The notes beneath the pieces are model-generated. The model was not told the DNA's origin, did not search any database, and saw nothing but the letters and a program-made list of their open reading frames with translations. The translations under genes were made by a program, and so were the position numbers. 64,000 bases of DNA from Bacteroidota bacterium (GTDB lineage Bacteria; Bacteroidota; Bacteroidia; Chitinophagales; Chitinophagaceae): positions 1 through 64,000 of the forward strand of contig VGGV01000006.1 in NCBI GenBank assembly GCA_016868455.1. The letters run 5' to 3'. Positions 21,029 through 29,963 of the stretch are shown in pieces; the stretch's first letter is position 1; each line of letters begins with the position of its first letter.

Positions 21029-21198
21029 ATAAATGGTTTATGTGCAAAAATCCCCAGCTCTTCCATTTTGGTATATGATGTTTTACAACCGGAGATATGA
21101 TTTTTGTCAACCCTGTCCGCTCTACTGTGGAGAAAGTTGTACAGAACTGCTTTGGAAACGGGTTTTTCCCCTATTTTGACACAACAAAACCAACTGCC

Positions 21199-22842
21199 AT
21201 GCTCAATCAACTCTTCCGGAAGAAATCAATACCCCATATTCTCAGAGAAGCCGAAGCCGGCCTGCATGACGGGCACGGTACCGGCCTAAAAAAAGTGCTG
21301 GGTGTCCGTGACCTTACCTTTTTTGGCATAGCGGCTATTATAGGCGCCGGCATTTTCAGCGGTATCGGTCAAGCCGCTTCCAATGGCGGACCGGGAGTTG
21401 TTTTTCTTTACATGTTTACAGCAATGGCCTGTGGTTTTGCAGCTTTATGTTATGCTGAGTTTGCTTCCACAGTTCCGGTTTCAGGCAGCGCCTATACCTA
21501 CTCCTATGTTGCCTTTGGAGAAATTTTTGCCTGGATCATTGGGTGGGATTTACTGATGGAGTATGCTATCGGAAATATTGCAGTGGCTATATCCTGGAGT
21601 GATTATTTTACCCGGCTGATGGATTCGGCCGGTATGCATATACCCGATTGGATGACGATGGATTATATGACTGCGAAGGCGGGAGCCACCGCAGAAGCAC
21701 TATCGGCCTGGGCCAATGCACCGAAATTAATCGGCTTTAGACTCATTATGGATGTACCGGCCTTACTGATTGTGGCACTTATAACTTATATTGTTTTTGT
21801 GGGCATTAAAGAATCCCGTTCGGCCAGCAACGTCATGGTAATATTGAAGCTGGCAGTTATTTTCCTGGTAATAGTTTTGGGAGCATTTTATATCAACCCG
21901 GATAACTGGTCGCCCTTTACACCCAATGGTTTTGGCGGCATCATGAAGGGGGTTTCTGCTGTATTTTTTGCCTATATCGGGTTTGATGCAATCTCAACCA
22001 CCGCAGAAGAATGTAAAAACCCGCAACGGGATTTACCGAGGGGAATGATCTACTCACTCATTATCTGCACGGTTGTATATGTGTTGCTGGCATTGGTGCT
22101 TACGGGCATGGTGCATTATACCAAATTGGCGGTGGGCGACCCGCTGGCCATGGTATTTGATGCAAAGGGTATGAAATTTATTTCGGGTATCGTAGCTGTC
22201 AGCGCTATTATAGCTACGGCCAGTGTGCTGCTGGTATTCCAACTGGGACAACCAAGGATATGGATGAGTATGAGCCGGGATGGTTTGCTCCCAAAGATAT
22301 TTTCCAGGATACATCCAAGACATGGTACACCATCATTCTCTACAATTCTTACTGGCCTTTTTGTAGCTATTCCGGCGCTGTTCCTGAATCTGGGCGAAGT
22401 GCTTTCTTTAACCAGCATCGGAACTTTGTTTGCCTTTGTGCTGGTATGCGGTGGTGTACTGGTATTGCAGACAAGAAAAGATAAACCGGAAAGCAAGTTC
22501 AAAGTGCCGTATGTAAACGGACAGCTGATCTACCCACTGTTGCTGGTTGCAGGAATAGTATTGATACAAATTAAAGTTCCTTCACATTTTACTGAGGATA
22601 TCTGGACAAAAGATACCTGGGTGATGGCCATATTCTGGCTGATTGCTGTTATAATGGCTGTTTTGGCCATTATGAAAAAACTTTCACTGCTGCCGGTTCT
22701 TGGCTTGATAAGCTGTTTATACCTGATGGCCCAGGAAACGCATAAGGTATGGATGCGGTTTCTTGTCTGGCTTGGTATTGGCCTCGTTATTTACTTTCTG
22801 TATAGCTACAGCCATAGTAAACTGGCGAAACGGAAAGAATAA
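21199..22842 (+). CDS. APC-superfamily amino acid permease
   Basis: GLKKVLGVRDLTFFGIAAIIGAGIFSGIG, YIGFDAISTTAEECKNPQRDLPRGM. ATG 21199 preferred over ORF start 21097. Confidence 0.92.
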   Translation: MLNQLFRKKSIPHILREAEAGLHDGHGTGLKKVLGVRDLTFFGIAAIIGAGIFSGIGQAASNGGPGVVFLYMFTAMACGFAALCYAEFASTVPVSGSAYTYSYVAFGEIFAWIIGWDLLMEYAIGNIAVAISWSDYFTRLMDSAGMHIPDWMTMDYMTAKAGATAEALSAWANAPKLIGFRLIMDVPALLIVALITYIVFVGIKESRSASNVMVILKLAVIFLVIVLGAFYINPDNWSPFTPNGFGGIMKGVSAVFFAYIGFDAISTTAEECKNPQRDLPRGMIYSLIICTVVYVLLALVLTGMVHYTKLAVGDPLAMVFDAKGMKFISGIVAVSAIIATASVLLVFQLGQPRIWMSMSRDGLLPKIFSRIHPRHGTPSFSTILTGLFVAIPALFLNLGEVLSLTSIGTLFAFVLVCGGVLVLQTRKDKPESKFKVPYVNGQLIYPLLLVAGIVLIQIKVPSHFTEDIWTKDTWVMAIFWLIAVIMAVLAIMKKLSLLPVLGLISCLYLMAQETHKVWMRFLVWLGIGLVIYFLYSYSHSKLAKRKE

Positions 22843-22862
22843 TTATCTGATAAAGATATCAG

Positions 22863-22891
22863 GAGTGCCGCAGTTAAGAACTGCGGCACTC
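22863..22891 (+). terminator. strong terminator after the permease gene
   Basis: Perfect 13-bp stem GAGTGCCGCAGTT AAG AACTGCGGCACTC then TTATTTTTG. Confidence 0.85.
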
Positions 22892-22892
22892 T

Positions 22893-22900
22893 TATTTTTG
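22893..22900 (+). promoter_or_regulatory. candidate -7 element TATTTTTG overlapping the terminator T-tract
   Basis: TAnnTTTG match ending 5 nt before the ATG at 22905. Confidence 0.35.
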
Positions 22901-22904
22901 TACC

Positions 22905-23924
22905 ATGAAGTACCAGGTTGGAGATACAGTTCTCATTTTACACTCGGGCGAAGAGGCGGTGGTAACAGACATCATCAATGACAAGATGTTGATGGTGGAT
23001 GTAAAGGGGGTGACCTTTCCCGTTTACATGGACCAGGTGGATTTCCCTTACTTCAAAAGGTTTACTGAAAAAAAAATAACTCCCGCCAAAAAAGAAAAAC
23101 AATACATAGATGATGTAAGAAAAGAAAAAAGGGCAGAGCAAAACAAGGTGGAGGACGGCGTATGGCTTACCTTTCTGCCGGTAATGGATACCGATGAGTT
23201 TGGGGACGTGTTGGTGGAAGAGCTGAAGCTTCATCTTGTCAACCATACATCCGCAGCCTATAATTTTACATACAAACTGCATTATTTCGGCAAGCCTGAT
23301 TTTCAGTTAAAGAATATGGTGCATCCTCTTGAAGATTTTTACCTGCACGACATCCCTTTTGAAGATCTGAATGACAGTCCCTCTTTTGAGTTTAATTTTT
23401 CACTATCCGAAGCGAACAAAAAGAAGGCTGATCATTTTGAATCGGCCGTAAAACTGAAACCCAAACAGCTTTTTGCCAAAATTGAGGAACTGAAACAAAA
23501 GAACCAGGCCACTTTTTCCCAACTTTTGTTTGAAAAATTTCCTGATAAAGTACATGAAGACAAACCTGAACCAGGAAGGTTTGTTGCAAAAGGGCACAAA
23601 ATTTACGACGCTTCTGAGGCACGGCAACACCTGGAGCCGGCAAGGTCAGTGGTTGATCTGCATATTGAAAAACTGACAGACGACTGGAAGCACCTGAGCA
23701 ATTACGAGATAATGAGCCTGCAGTTAAAAACATTTGAAAACTATTATCACCTCGCCGTTGCCCATTACCAGCCTTCACTGATTGTGATTCATGGAGTGGG
23801 AGAGGGTGTGCTGCGGAATGAAATACATGATATTTTAAGGTTGAAGAAGGAAGTAAAATCGTTTGTAAACCAGTATCATCCGAGCTTCGGATACGGGGCC
23901 ACGGAGATATTTTTTGAGTATTAG
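22905..23924 (+). CDS. DUF2027/Smr domain-containing protein
   Basis: N-terminal MKYQVGDTVLILHSGEEAVVTDI; C-terminal Smr VVDLHIEKLTDDW...IVIHGVGEGVLRNEIHDIL. Confidence 0.88.
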   Translation: MKYQVGDTVLILHSGEEAVVTDIINDKMLMVDVKGVTFPVYMDQVDFPYFKRFTEKKITPAKKEKQYIDDVRKEKRAEQNKVEDGVWLTFLPVMDTDEFGDVLVEELKLHLVNHTSAAYNFTYKLHYFGKPDFQLKNMVHPLEDFYLHDIPFEDLNDSPSFEFNFSLSEANKKKADHFESAVKLKPKQLFAKIEELKQKNQATFSQLLFEKFPDKVHEDKPEPGRFVAKGHKIYDASEARQHLEPARSVVDLHIEKLTDDWKHLSNYEIMSLQLKTFENYYHLAVAHYQPSLIVIHGVGEGVLRNEIHDILRLKKEVKSFVNQYHPSFGYGATEIFFEY

Positions 23925-24013
23925 AATAATTGAAAGCTGAATAGCGAACAGAACATACAAGAGTGCGGCGCAATAAAAGTGGATAATAACAATATAGCCG
24001 GCTAATAAATATT

Positions 24014-24021
24014 TATCTTTG
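24014..24021 (+). promoter_or_regulatory. rnpB -7 promoter element TATCTTTG
   Basis: TAnnTTTG match 5 nt upstream of the P1 helix. Confidence 0.6.
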
Positions 24022-24024
24022 CAG

Positions 24025-24476
24025 CGCTACAAGCCGGGCTATCGCTCCCACGCCTGCCTGTCAGCAGACAGGCTTCCAGTGGGGGAGGAAAGTCCGGACA
24101 GCACAGAGCAATGCACCGGTGAAGAGCCGGGTTCTGCTACGGCAGGAACAGACAGTGCCACAGAAAATAACCTCACCCCCAAACCCCTCTCCACCCGGTG
24201 GAGAGGGAGAGCAAGGAGTGAAAGGGTGAAAATGTGAGGTAAGAGCTCACAGCTTTTGATGGTAACATCATCGGCGGGTAAACCTTGCATGCTGAAATGC
24301 CACATATAGTACCGTTTTGAGGACTGCTCGTCCAAGCCTGCCTACCGGCAGGCAGGGTACAGGGTAGGCAGATTGATCCCCTAAAGTAATTTTGGGGACA
24401 GATAAATGATAGTCTATATCCACTTTTGCCAAGGCTATCGTGGATGAAACAGAATCCGGCTTACAGGCTTCTAGCA
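24025..24476 (+). ncRNA. rnpB: RNase P RNA (bacterial class A)
   Basis: GAGGAAAGTCCGGAC, ACAGAAAATAACC, GTGAGGTAAGAGCTCAC, GATAAATGATAGTC, ACAGAATCCGGCTTA. P1 pairs 24026-24035 (GCTACAAGCC) with 24466-24475 (GGCTTCTAGC); P2 pairs 24037-24043 with 24408-24414. Confidence 0.95.
24171..24211 (+). repeat. dispersed-type palindrome within the P12 region of rnpB
   Basis: CCTCACCCCCAAACCCCTCTCCACCCGGTGGAGAGGGAGAG. Confidence 0.6.
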
Positions 24477-24521
24477 CCTCACCCCCGGCCCCTCTCCGTC
24501 TGGAGAGGGGAGGCGGAGAGG
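24477..24521 (+). repeat. second CCTCACCCCC...CCCCTCTCC palindrome directly after rnpB
   Basis: CCTCACCCCCGGCCCCTCTCCGTCTGGAGAGGGGAGGCGGAGAGG. Confidence 0.65.
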
Positions 24522-25430
24522 CTAATAAAAGTTATTTCCAATATAGCCTCCCAATTCCATCATCCAGGCAATGCCAAGATGAACCAGGAAACCGCCCCAG
24601 ATGGATCGGGTATTATAGACGATAATTCCAAGAATAATTCCCCCAAAGTAAGAGCTGATGCATTCGCCAAGCGGTTTGCCGAAATGTATGGTGCAGTAAA
24701 AACAGGCCATCGGTAGTATGGCATCCCTGCCTGCCCATTTTACAAATGCCAGCACCAAAAAGCCGCGGAAAAAAAGTTCAATTGTAATAAAATCGCTGCC
24801 GTATGAAAACTCAAAGAGCAGTTTGTGCCACCCGGTGATGCGGTCATCCTGAAATACACCTTCAATGGATTTTAATTTTGGATAAACAGCGAGAAAATCC
24901 GCTTGAGTGGAAGCTGCCGCCACCAGCGGCAGCATGATGAGCAGCATTATAAAATAGGGCTTCCGGTTAAATCCTTTTGTCTCCAGGCCATAGAAAGGCT
25001 GATCGGAGTCAAATATTTTCCAAATAATAAATAATAAGCTCCCAATAACAAGAACCAGTAAGGGCCAGTAAAACACATGGTTCCAGTACTCATTCCAACC
25101 TTTATCATCGGAAAAATGGAGGGGGATATCCAATGACAATTTCAATGCAAAAATGGCCGGGGCAATCAGCAATAATAGTATAAAACGGAGCGGATAAAAG
25201 GATTTACGGCCCATCAGCCGGCAAAAAAAATAGGGCAGGATAAAGGCGGCCGCAAAGACCAGGTACCAGCCGGTAAGTTTAACGGAAAATGGATTTTTTC
25301 TTATCAGCCCATCCAGGTCAAAGTGATAATTAGTAAATATTAAAACCGCTGTAAATAGTGTAGTTAGAGCGAATATTTTTTTATCTGCCTGACGGCTATA
25401 GAGTTTTATATAGTTAATGATCGTTTTCAG
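24522..25430 (-). CDS. CPBP-family intramembrane metalloprotease, probable CTG or lost start
   Basis: FSYGSDFITIELFFRGFLVLAF (CPBP E-rich/FRG motif). The frame stays open and coding-like upstream of the listed ATG (25214) to 25430, adding two TM segments. Confidence 0.7.
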   Translation of the reverse strand: MKTIINYIKLYSRQADKKIFALTTLFTAVLIFTNYHFDLDGLIRKNPFSVKLTGWYLVFAAAFILPYFFCRLMGRKSFYPLRFILLLLIAPAIFALKLSLDIPLHFSDDKGWNEYWNHVFYWPLLVLVIGSLLFIIWKIFDSDQPFYGLETKGFNRKPYFIMLLIMLPLVAAASTQADFLAVYPKLKSIEGVFQDDRITGWHKLLFEFSYGSDFITIELFFRGFLVLAFVKWAGRDAILPMACFYCTIHFGKPLGECISSYFGGIILGIIVYNTRSIWGGFLVHLGIAWMMELGGYIGNNFY

Positions 25431-25581
25431 AACCCGAAAAATAAAATATTTTACCGGTCTTTAAACTTTCTTGCTCCGCCCACTTCAAAAGTTGCGTTAA
25501 AACTACTACGCTCTTAAAAAAATGAAACAATCATGAGCCCCGTAGTTCACCTTATTTTGAAACCCTAAAAAAAGTATAGCC

Positions 25582-26469
25582 ATGAAAACTATCTTTTTTA
25601 ACCGGATAACCCTTGCAATACTTGCCCTGTTATTTACCGGTTTCCTTTTTTCCTGCCAGAAAGAAACAAGTTCTTCAACCGACGGACTGACTGATGAGCA
25701 GGCAACCACCTATTCTGACGAAAGCGCCCAGGCAGAAGCCAGTTTTGATGATGTGGAAGATATCGGTATGATTGCCGCAGAAGAAGAAGGCGTTGCCAGC
25801 ACCGGCCGCGGATATCATCCCCTTTTTGAAGAACTCCGGCTGCGTCTCGGTCCCTGCGCCACAATTACTGTTACACCTAATGACAGCACCTACCCCAAAA
25901 CAATAACCATAGATTTTGGGCCGGTGGGTTGTCTGTGTGCAGATGGGAAATACCGCAGAGGCGCCATCGTCATACATTTAACTGCCCCTATCCGCAGACC
26001 CGGGGCTGTAATGACCATCACTTTCGTTGACTTTTATTTAAACAGGGCCCATATTGAAGGCACCAAGATTGTAAGCAACCTGAGTGAGGGCGGCAATATC
26101 AAATTCACGGTGCAGGTGGTGGATGGTAAAGTAACTTTCCCCAATGGAAGAGGCTGGCAGTATGATGCACTAAAATTTGTTGCCCAGATTGAGGGTGGCG
26201 CTACACGAATTGTACGGGATGATGTGTATAAAATAGAAGGCCGGTCAAAAACGGTATTTAATAGCGGTCTTACAGTTAACCTGAACACGGAATCTCCGCT
26301 GATAAAGAAAGTGGTTTGTCCCTGGATCAGCAATGGCACTTTGAAAATTAAGATCAACAGCCGGGTACTGTTTCTAGACTATGGTGCACCGAATAATGGA
26401 GAATGCGATAACAAAGCATTACTTTCATGGAACAACGGTAATAACCACAGGCTGATCACACTTCCTTAA
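25582..26469 (+). CDS. hypothetical lipoprotein
   Basis: MKTIFFNRITLAILALLFTGFLFSCQKE lipobox. Confidence 0.75.
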   Translation: MKTIFFNRITLAILALLFTGFLFSCQKETSSSTDGLTDEQATTYSDESAQAEASFDDVEDIGMIAAEEEGVASTGRGYHPLFEELRLRLGPCATITVTPNDSTYPKTITIDFGPVGCLCADGKYRRGAIVIHLTAPIRRPGAVMTITFVDFYLNRAHIEGTKIVSNLSEGGNIKFTVQVVDGKVTFPNGRGWQYDALKFVAQIEGGATRIVRDDVYKIEGRSKTVFNSGLTVNLNTESPLIKKVVCPWISNGTLKIKINSRVLFLDYGAPNNGECDNKALLSWNNGNNHRLITLP

Positions 26470-26495
26470 TCCATCTTTTTTTAAGAATAAACTGA

Positions 26496-26520
26496 AAGCT
26501 TCCGGCATTGCCGGAAGTTT
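26496..26520. terminator. bidirectional terminator between convergent genes
   Basis: AAAGCTTCCGGCATTGCCGGAAGTTT. Confidence 0.7.
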
Positions 26521-28113
26521 TTACTTTTCAATAACCTCTATTGATTTTTTGATAACCGGGTCATCCGTATTGATGACCTGGTAGAAACCGGAATTTCGCC
26601 ACCGGTACCGGGCCAGCATGCCTTTCAGTCGTAGTTGCAGTTTTTCTTTTTCTGCATTGCTGAGGCTGGAAACGGAAAGGCTGTCGCCTGCTGTTTTTTG
26701 AACGATGCTTTCCCAGAGCTTTACTGCGGAGAAATTACGGGTATAGTCTGTAACCGAAGCAAACCGGTTTAACTCGTCCTTATGCTCAAGATAAAAAGTA
26801 TATACAAATTGATTAAGCCGGTTGCTGCCCAGCCATTTGTTGATATTCTCATACGAAAAGGAGGTATCCACCGGCACAAAAATATCGGGAGTAATGCCAT
26901 CGCCCTCGTATAAGGTGTCATTGCAATGGTTTGGGAATTTTTTGCCGTTCTTATGGTTGCGTACCGAATCAAGAGAAAACATTTCACCGCTGCTGTATCT
27001 TTCCCATAATTCATCCATATAAATTTTTTTCCCTTTTGCGTACGAACGCTGTATGCTGCGGCCAAGAGGGGTATAGTAACGGGCAATGGTGAGCCGGAGA
27101 GCTGCGCCGTCGCTAAGGGGATATTGTTGTTGTACTAATCCTTTGCCAAAAGTGCGGCGTCCGATAATTTTGGCCCGGCACCAGTCCTGAAGAGAACCAG
27201 CCAGCACTTCGCTTGCGCTGGCCGACAGTTCATCTACCAGCAACACCAATTTACCCTTTTCAAGCAGGCCCGGTCTTTTACACCGGTACTCCTTTTTTTT
27301 GGTGTTTGCACCCTGCATATATACCACCAGTTTGTCGCCATCCAGAAATTCGTCGGCCATATCCACGGCTTCCTCCATCAGTCCGCCTCCGTTTCCCCTC
27401 AAATCAAAAACCAGTTGCTGCATACCCTGTTTTTTCAAGGCTTCAAGCGCCTGCATAAACTCCTCATAACTTTTTTCTGAAAATTTATCCAGCCGGATAT
27501 AACCGGTCGTTTTATCCAGCATATAACTGGCATCAACCGAGGAAACAGGTATTGTGCCCCTTGTGATGGTAATTGCCAGTTGCTGCCTGCCTCTTTGGAT
27601 CAGCAGCCGGGCTTTGGAGCCGGCAGGGCCTTTGATATACTTTTTTACAGCGTCCGCGTCAAATCCTCTTTTGGTTATTACTGAGTCGTTTACCCGGAGT
27701 ATCTGGTCGCCGGTAATAAGTCCTGCTTTTTCGCTGGGCCCCCCGGGTATTACGTAGATTACGTTTACTGTATCATTGAAAATGTTGAACTCAACTCCAA
27801 TGCCCTGGAAATTGCCTGCCAGATCTTCATTGGCTTCCTTTACATCTACAGGGGGCAGGTACACAGAATGCGGGTCAAGTTCCGTCATCATTTCCTCAAT
27901 GGCCCTTCCTTCGAGTGAGTCAATATTTACCGTGTCAACGTATTTTATCCGGATAATATCCAAGGCCTCCTGCAGGGGGGTGCGCCGGTTGGATGTAAAG
28001 AAATTATTTTTACCCTTTTTGTTCATCTGGTAGCCAAGGAACATGCCCGCAATAAGTACAAGGGAAAAAAGCAACGGAAGCCAGACCTGCAATTTTTTAT
28101 TCCCCATCATCAT
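26521..28113 (-). CDS. S41 family peptidase (C-terminal processing protease)
   Basis: PDZ domain (GPSEKAGLITGDQILRVNDS) and VDELSASASEVLAGSLQDW...GRRTFGKGLVQ. Confidence 0.93.
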   Translation of the reverse strand: MMMGNKKLQVWLPLLFSLVLIAGMFLGYQMNKKGKNNFFTSNRRTPLQEALDIIRIKYVDTVNIDSLEGRAIEEMMTELDPHSVYLPPVDVKEANEDLAGNFQGIGVEFNIFNDTVNVIYVIPGGPSEKAGLITGDQILRVNDSVITKRGFDADAVKKYIKGPAGSKARLLIQRGRQQLAITITRGTIPVSSVDASYMLDKTTGYIRLDKFSEKSYEEFMQALEALKKQGMQQLVFDLRGNGGGLMEEAVDMADEFLDGDKLVVYMQGANTKKKEYRCKRPGLLEKGKLVLLVDELSASASEVLAGSLQDWCRAKIIGRRTFGKGLVQQQYPLSDGAALRLTIARYYTPLGRSIQRSYAKGKKIYMDELWERYSSGEMFSLDSVRNHKNGKKFPNHCNDTLYEGDGITPDIFVPVDTSFSYENINKWLGSNRLNQFVYTFYLEHKDELNRFASVTDYTRNFSAVKLWESIVQKTAGDSLSVSSLSNAEKEKLQLRLKGMLARYRWRNSGFYQVINTDDPVIKKSIEVIEK

Positions 28114-28245
28114 CTTTTATTACGTAATTTGACGCAAAATAGAGAAAAGTTGCTGGTTTCTGCTTACTTATCACTGCTTCGCACAACCGGGCTGTGTTAA
28201 AAGAAGATCATACAATAACCGGTAGCCATCGCTTTTAATTGAATC

Positions 28246-29088
28246 ATGCCGCAATCCATTCTCATAGCCGACAGCGGGGCCACAAAGGCGGAGTGGTGTC
28301 TGCTGGGTAATGGCAAAAGAAAAATCATCTTTACCCAGGGCATAAGTTCCTATTTCCTCAACACTGACCAGATCACTGACCTGCTGTTGAAAGAGTTGAA
28401 GCCGAAACTTAAAAATGTGCAGATTGATCATGTGTTTTATTATGGAACAGGCTGCGCAAACCCGGTTAATGCGAAGTCTGTAAAAAAAGCAGTCAGCAAG
28501 GTCTTTCCCGGTTCAAAAGCAGATGTCAATCATGACCTGATGGCTGCTGCGAGGGCTTTATGCGGAAGAAAAAAAGGAATTGCATGCATACTTGGTACAG
28601 GCTCCAATTCCTGTTATTATGACGGGAAAAGAATTGTAAAAAACAGTCCTGGCCTGGGCTATGTATTGGGTGATGAGGGCAGCGGGGCTTATCTTGGCAA
28701 AAAAGTAATACAGTATTATCTCTATGGCACATTTGATGATGAACTGAGAGGAAGGTTTGATCTTACCTATACAACCAATACAACCGAGATACTGGAGAAT
28801 GTTTATAAGAAACCATTACCCAACAGATACCTTGCAGGTTTTTGCAAGTTCCTTGCTGAAAACAGGGGACATTATATGATTGAGAATATTATTGAGGACG
28901 GTTTGAATGATTTTTTCTTTAACCATCTGTGCAAGTATCGGGAAATATGGACACTGCCTGTTCATTTTACCGGCAGTGTGGCATTGGGTTTTAAGGATGT
29001 CTTGCAGCACCTTTGTGACTCTTATGAGTTTGAACTGGGTAAGGTTATAAAAGCGCCGATGGAAGGATTAATCGAGTATCATAGTTAA
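28246..29088 (+). CDS. N-acetylglucosamine kinase-like BadF/BadG ATPase
   Basis: ILIADSGATKAEWCLL, CILGTGSNSCYYDG, GYVLGDEGSGAYLGK. Confidence 0.85.
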   Translation: MPQSILIADSGATKAEWCLLGNGKRKIIFTQGISSYFLNTDQITDLLLKELKPKLKNVQIDHVFYYGTGCANPVNAKSVKKAVSKVFPGSKADVNHDLMAAARALCGRKKGIACILGTGSNSCYYDGKRIVKNSPGLGYVLGDEGSGAYLGKKVIQYYLYGTFDDELRGRFDLTYTTNTTEILENVYKKPLPNRYLAGFCKFLAENRGHYMIENIIEDGLNDFFFNHLCKYREIWTLPVHFTGSVALGFKDVLQHLCDSYEFELGKVIKAPMEGLIEYHS

Positions 29089-29098
29089 ATCACGCCGC

Positions 29099-29914
29099 AT
29101 GGCTTTTGAAAAAATTACTGAGCAACCAAGTAATTACCGCCACCTTGAAAAGATGCCTCTTGGCGAATTACTGGTAAATATTAACAACGAAGATGCTACC
29201 GTGCCGGCTGCTGTAAAAAAAGCAATACCTCAAATTGAAAAACTCGCTGAAGCGGCAGCTGATAAAATGCTGATGGGTGGCCGCATGTTTTATATCGGAG
29301 CCGGCACCAGCGGGCGGCTGGGTATCGTGGATGCCAGCGAATGTCCGCCGACTTACGGGGTACCCCACGGTCTTGTTATTGGCATTATTGCCGGGGGAGA
29401 CAAAGCTATTACCACCGCAGTGGAATTTGCAGAAGATGACCGGGAACAGGGCTGGAAGGACCTGCAAACATATAATGTAAGCGATAAGGATGTGGTAATT
29501 GGCATTGCTGCCAGCGGCACCACTCCTTATGTAATCGGTGCACTGGAAGAATGCAGAAAAAGAGGAATTTTAACGGGGAACATTTCCTGCAACCCGGATT
29601 CGCCGGTCAGCGCAGCGGCAGATTATCCGATTGAAGTGGTGGTGGGACCGGAGTTTGTTACCGGCAGCACCCGTATGAAAAGCGGTACAGCTCAAAAGCT
29701 GGTGCTGAATATGATTTCAACGGCCATAATGATTCAATTAGGCAGGGTAGAAGATAATAAGATGGTGAACATGCAGCTTACCAACGATAAACTTGTTGAC
29801 CGCGGCACCCGGATACTGATGGAGCGCATTAAACTAAGTGATTACGAAAAAGCAAAATCCCTGTTACTAAAACACGGAAGTGTAAAAAAAGCGGCTGACG
29901 CATTTGTTCTTTAA
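29099..29914 (+). CDS. murQ: N-acetylmuramic acid 6-phosphate etherase
   Basis: FYIGAGTSGRLGIVDASECPPTYG, GIAASGTTPYVIGALE, TGSTRMKSGTAQKLVLNMIST. Confidence 0.95.
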   Translation: MAFEKITEQPSNYRHLEKMPLGELLVNINNEDATVPAAVKKAIPQIEKLAEAAADKMLMGGRMFYIGAGTSGRLGIVDASECPPTYGVPHGLVIGIIAGGDKAITTAVEFAEDDREQGWKDLQTYNVSDKDVVIGIAASGTTPYVIGALEECRKRGILTGNISCNPDSPVSAAADYPIEVVVGPEFVTGSTRMKSGTAQKLVLNMISTAIMIQLGRVEDNKMVNMQLTNDKLVDRGTRILMERIKLSDYEKAKSLLLKHGSVKKAADAFVL

Positions 29915-29939
29915 AAAACCAGCATACTCCAGGCCTTAG

Positions 29940-29947
29940 TATCTTTG
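29940..29947 (+). promoter_or_regulatory. candidate -7 element TATCTTTG
   Basis: TAnnTTTG match 17 nt upstream of the ATG at 29964. Confidence 0.45.
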
Positions 29948-29963
29948 CAGGGAAGATTTTGTT

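Noticed and set aside
24171-24521. CRISPR-like repeats near rnpB
   Set aside because: Only two palindromic copies, no regular spacers, no cas genes.
24426-24716. Small ORFs across the end of rnpB
   Set aside because: They overlap the conserved 3' core of RNase P RNA and the palindromic repeat; not coding.
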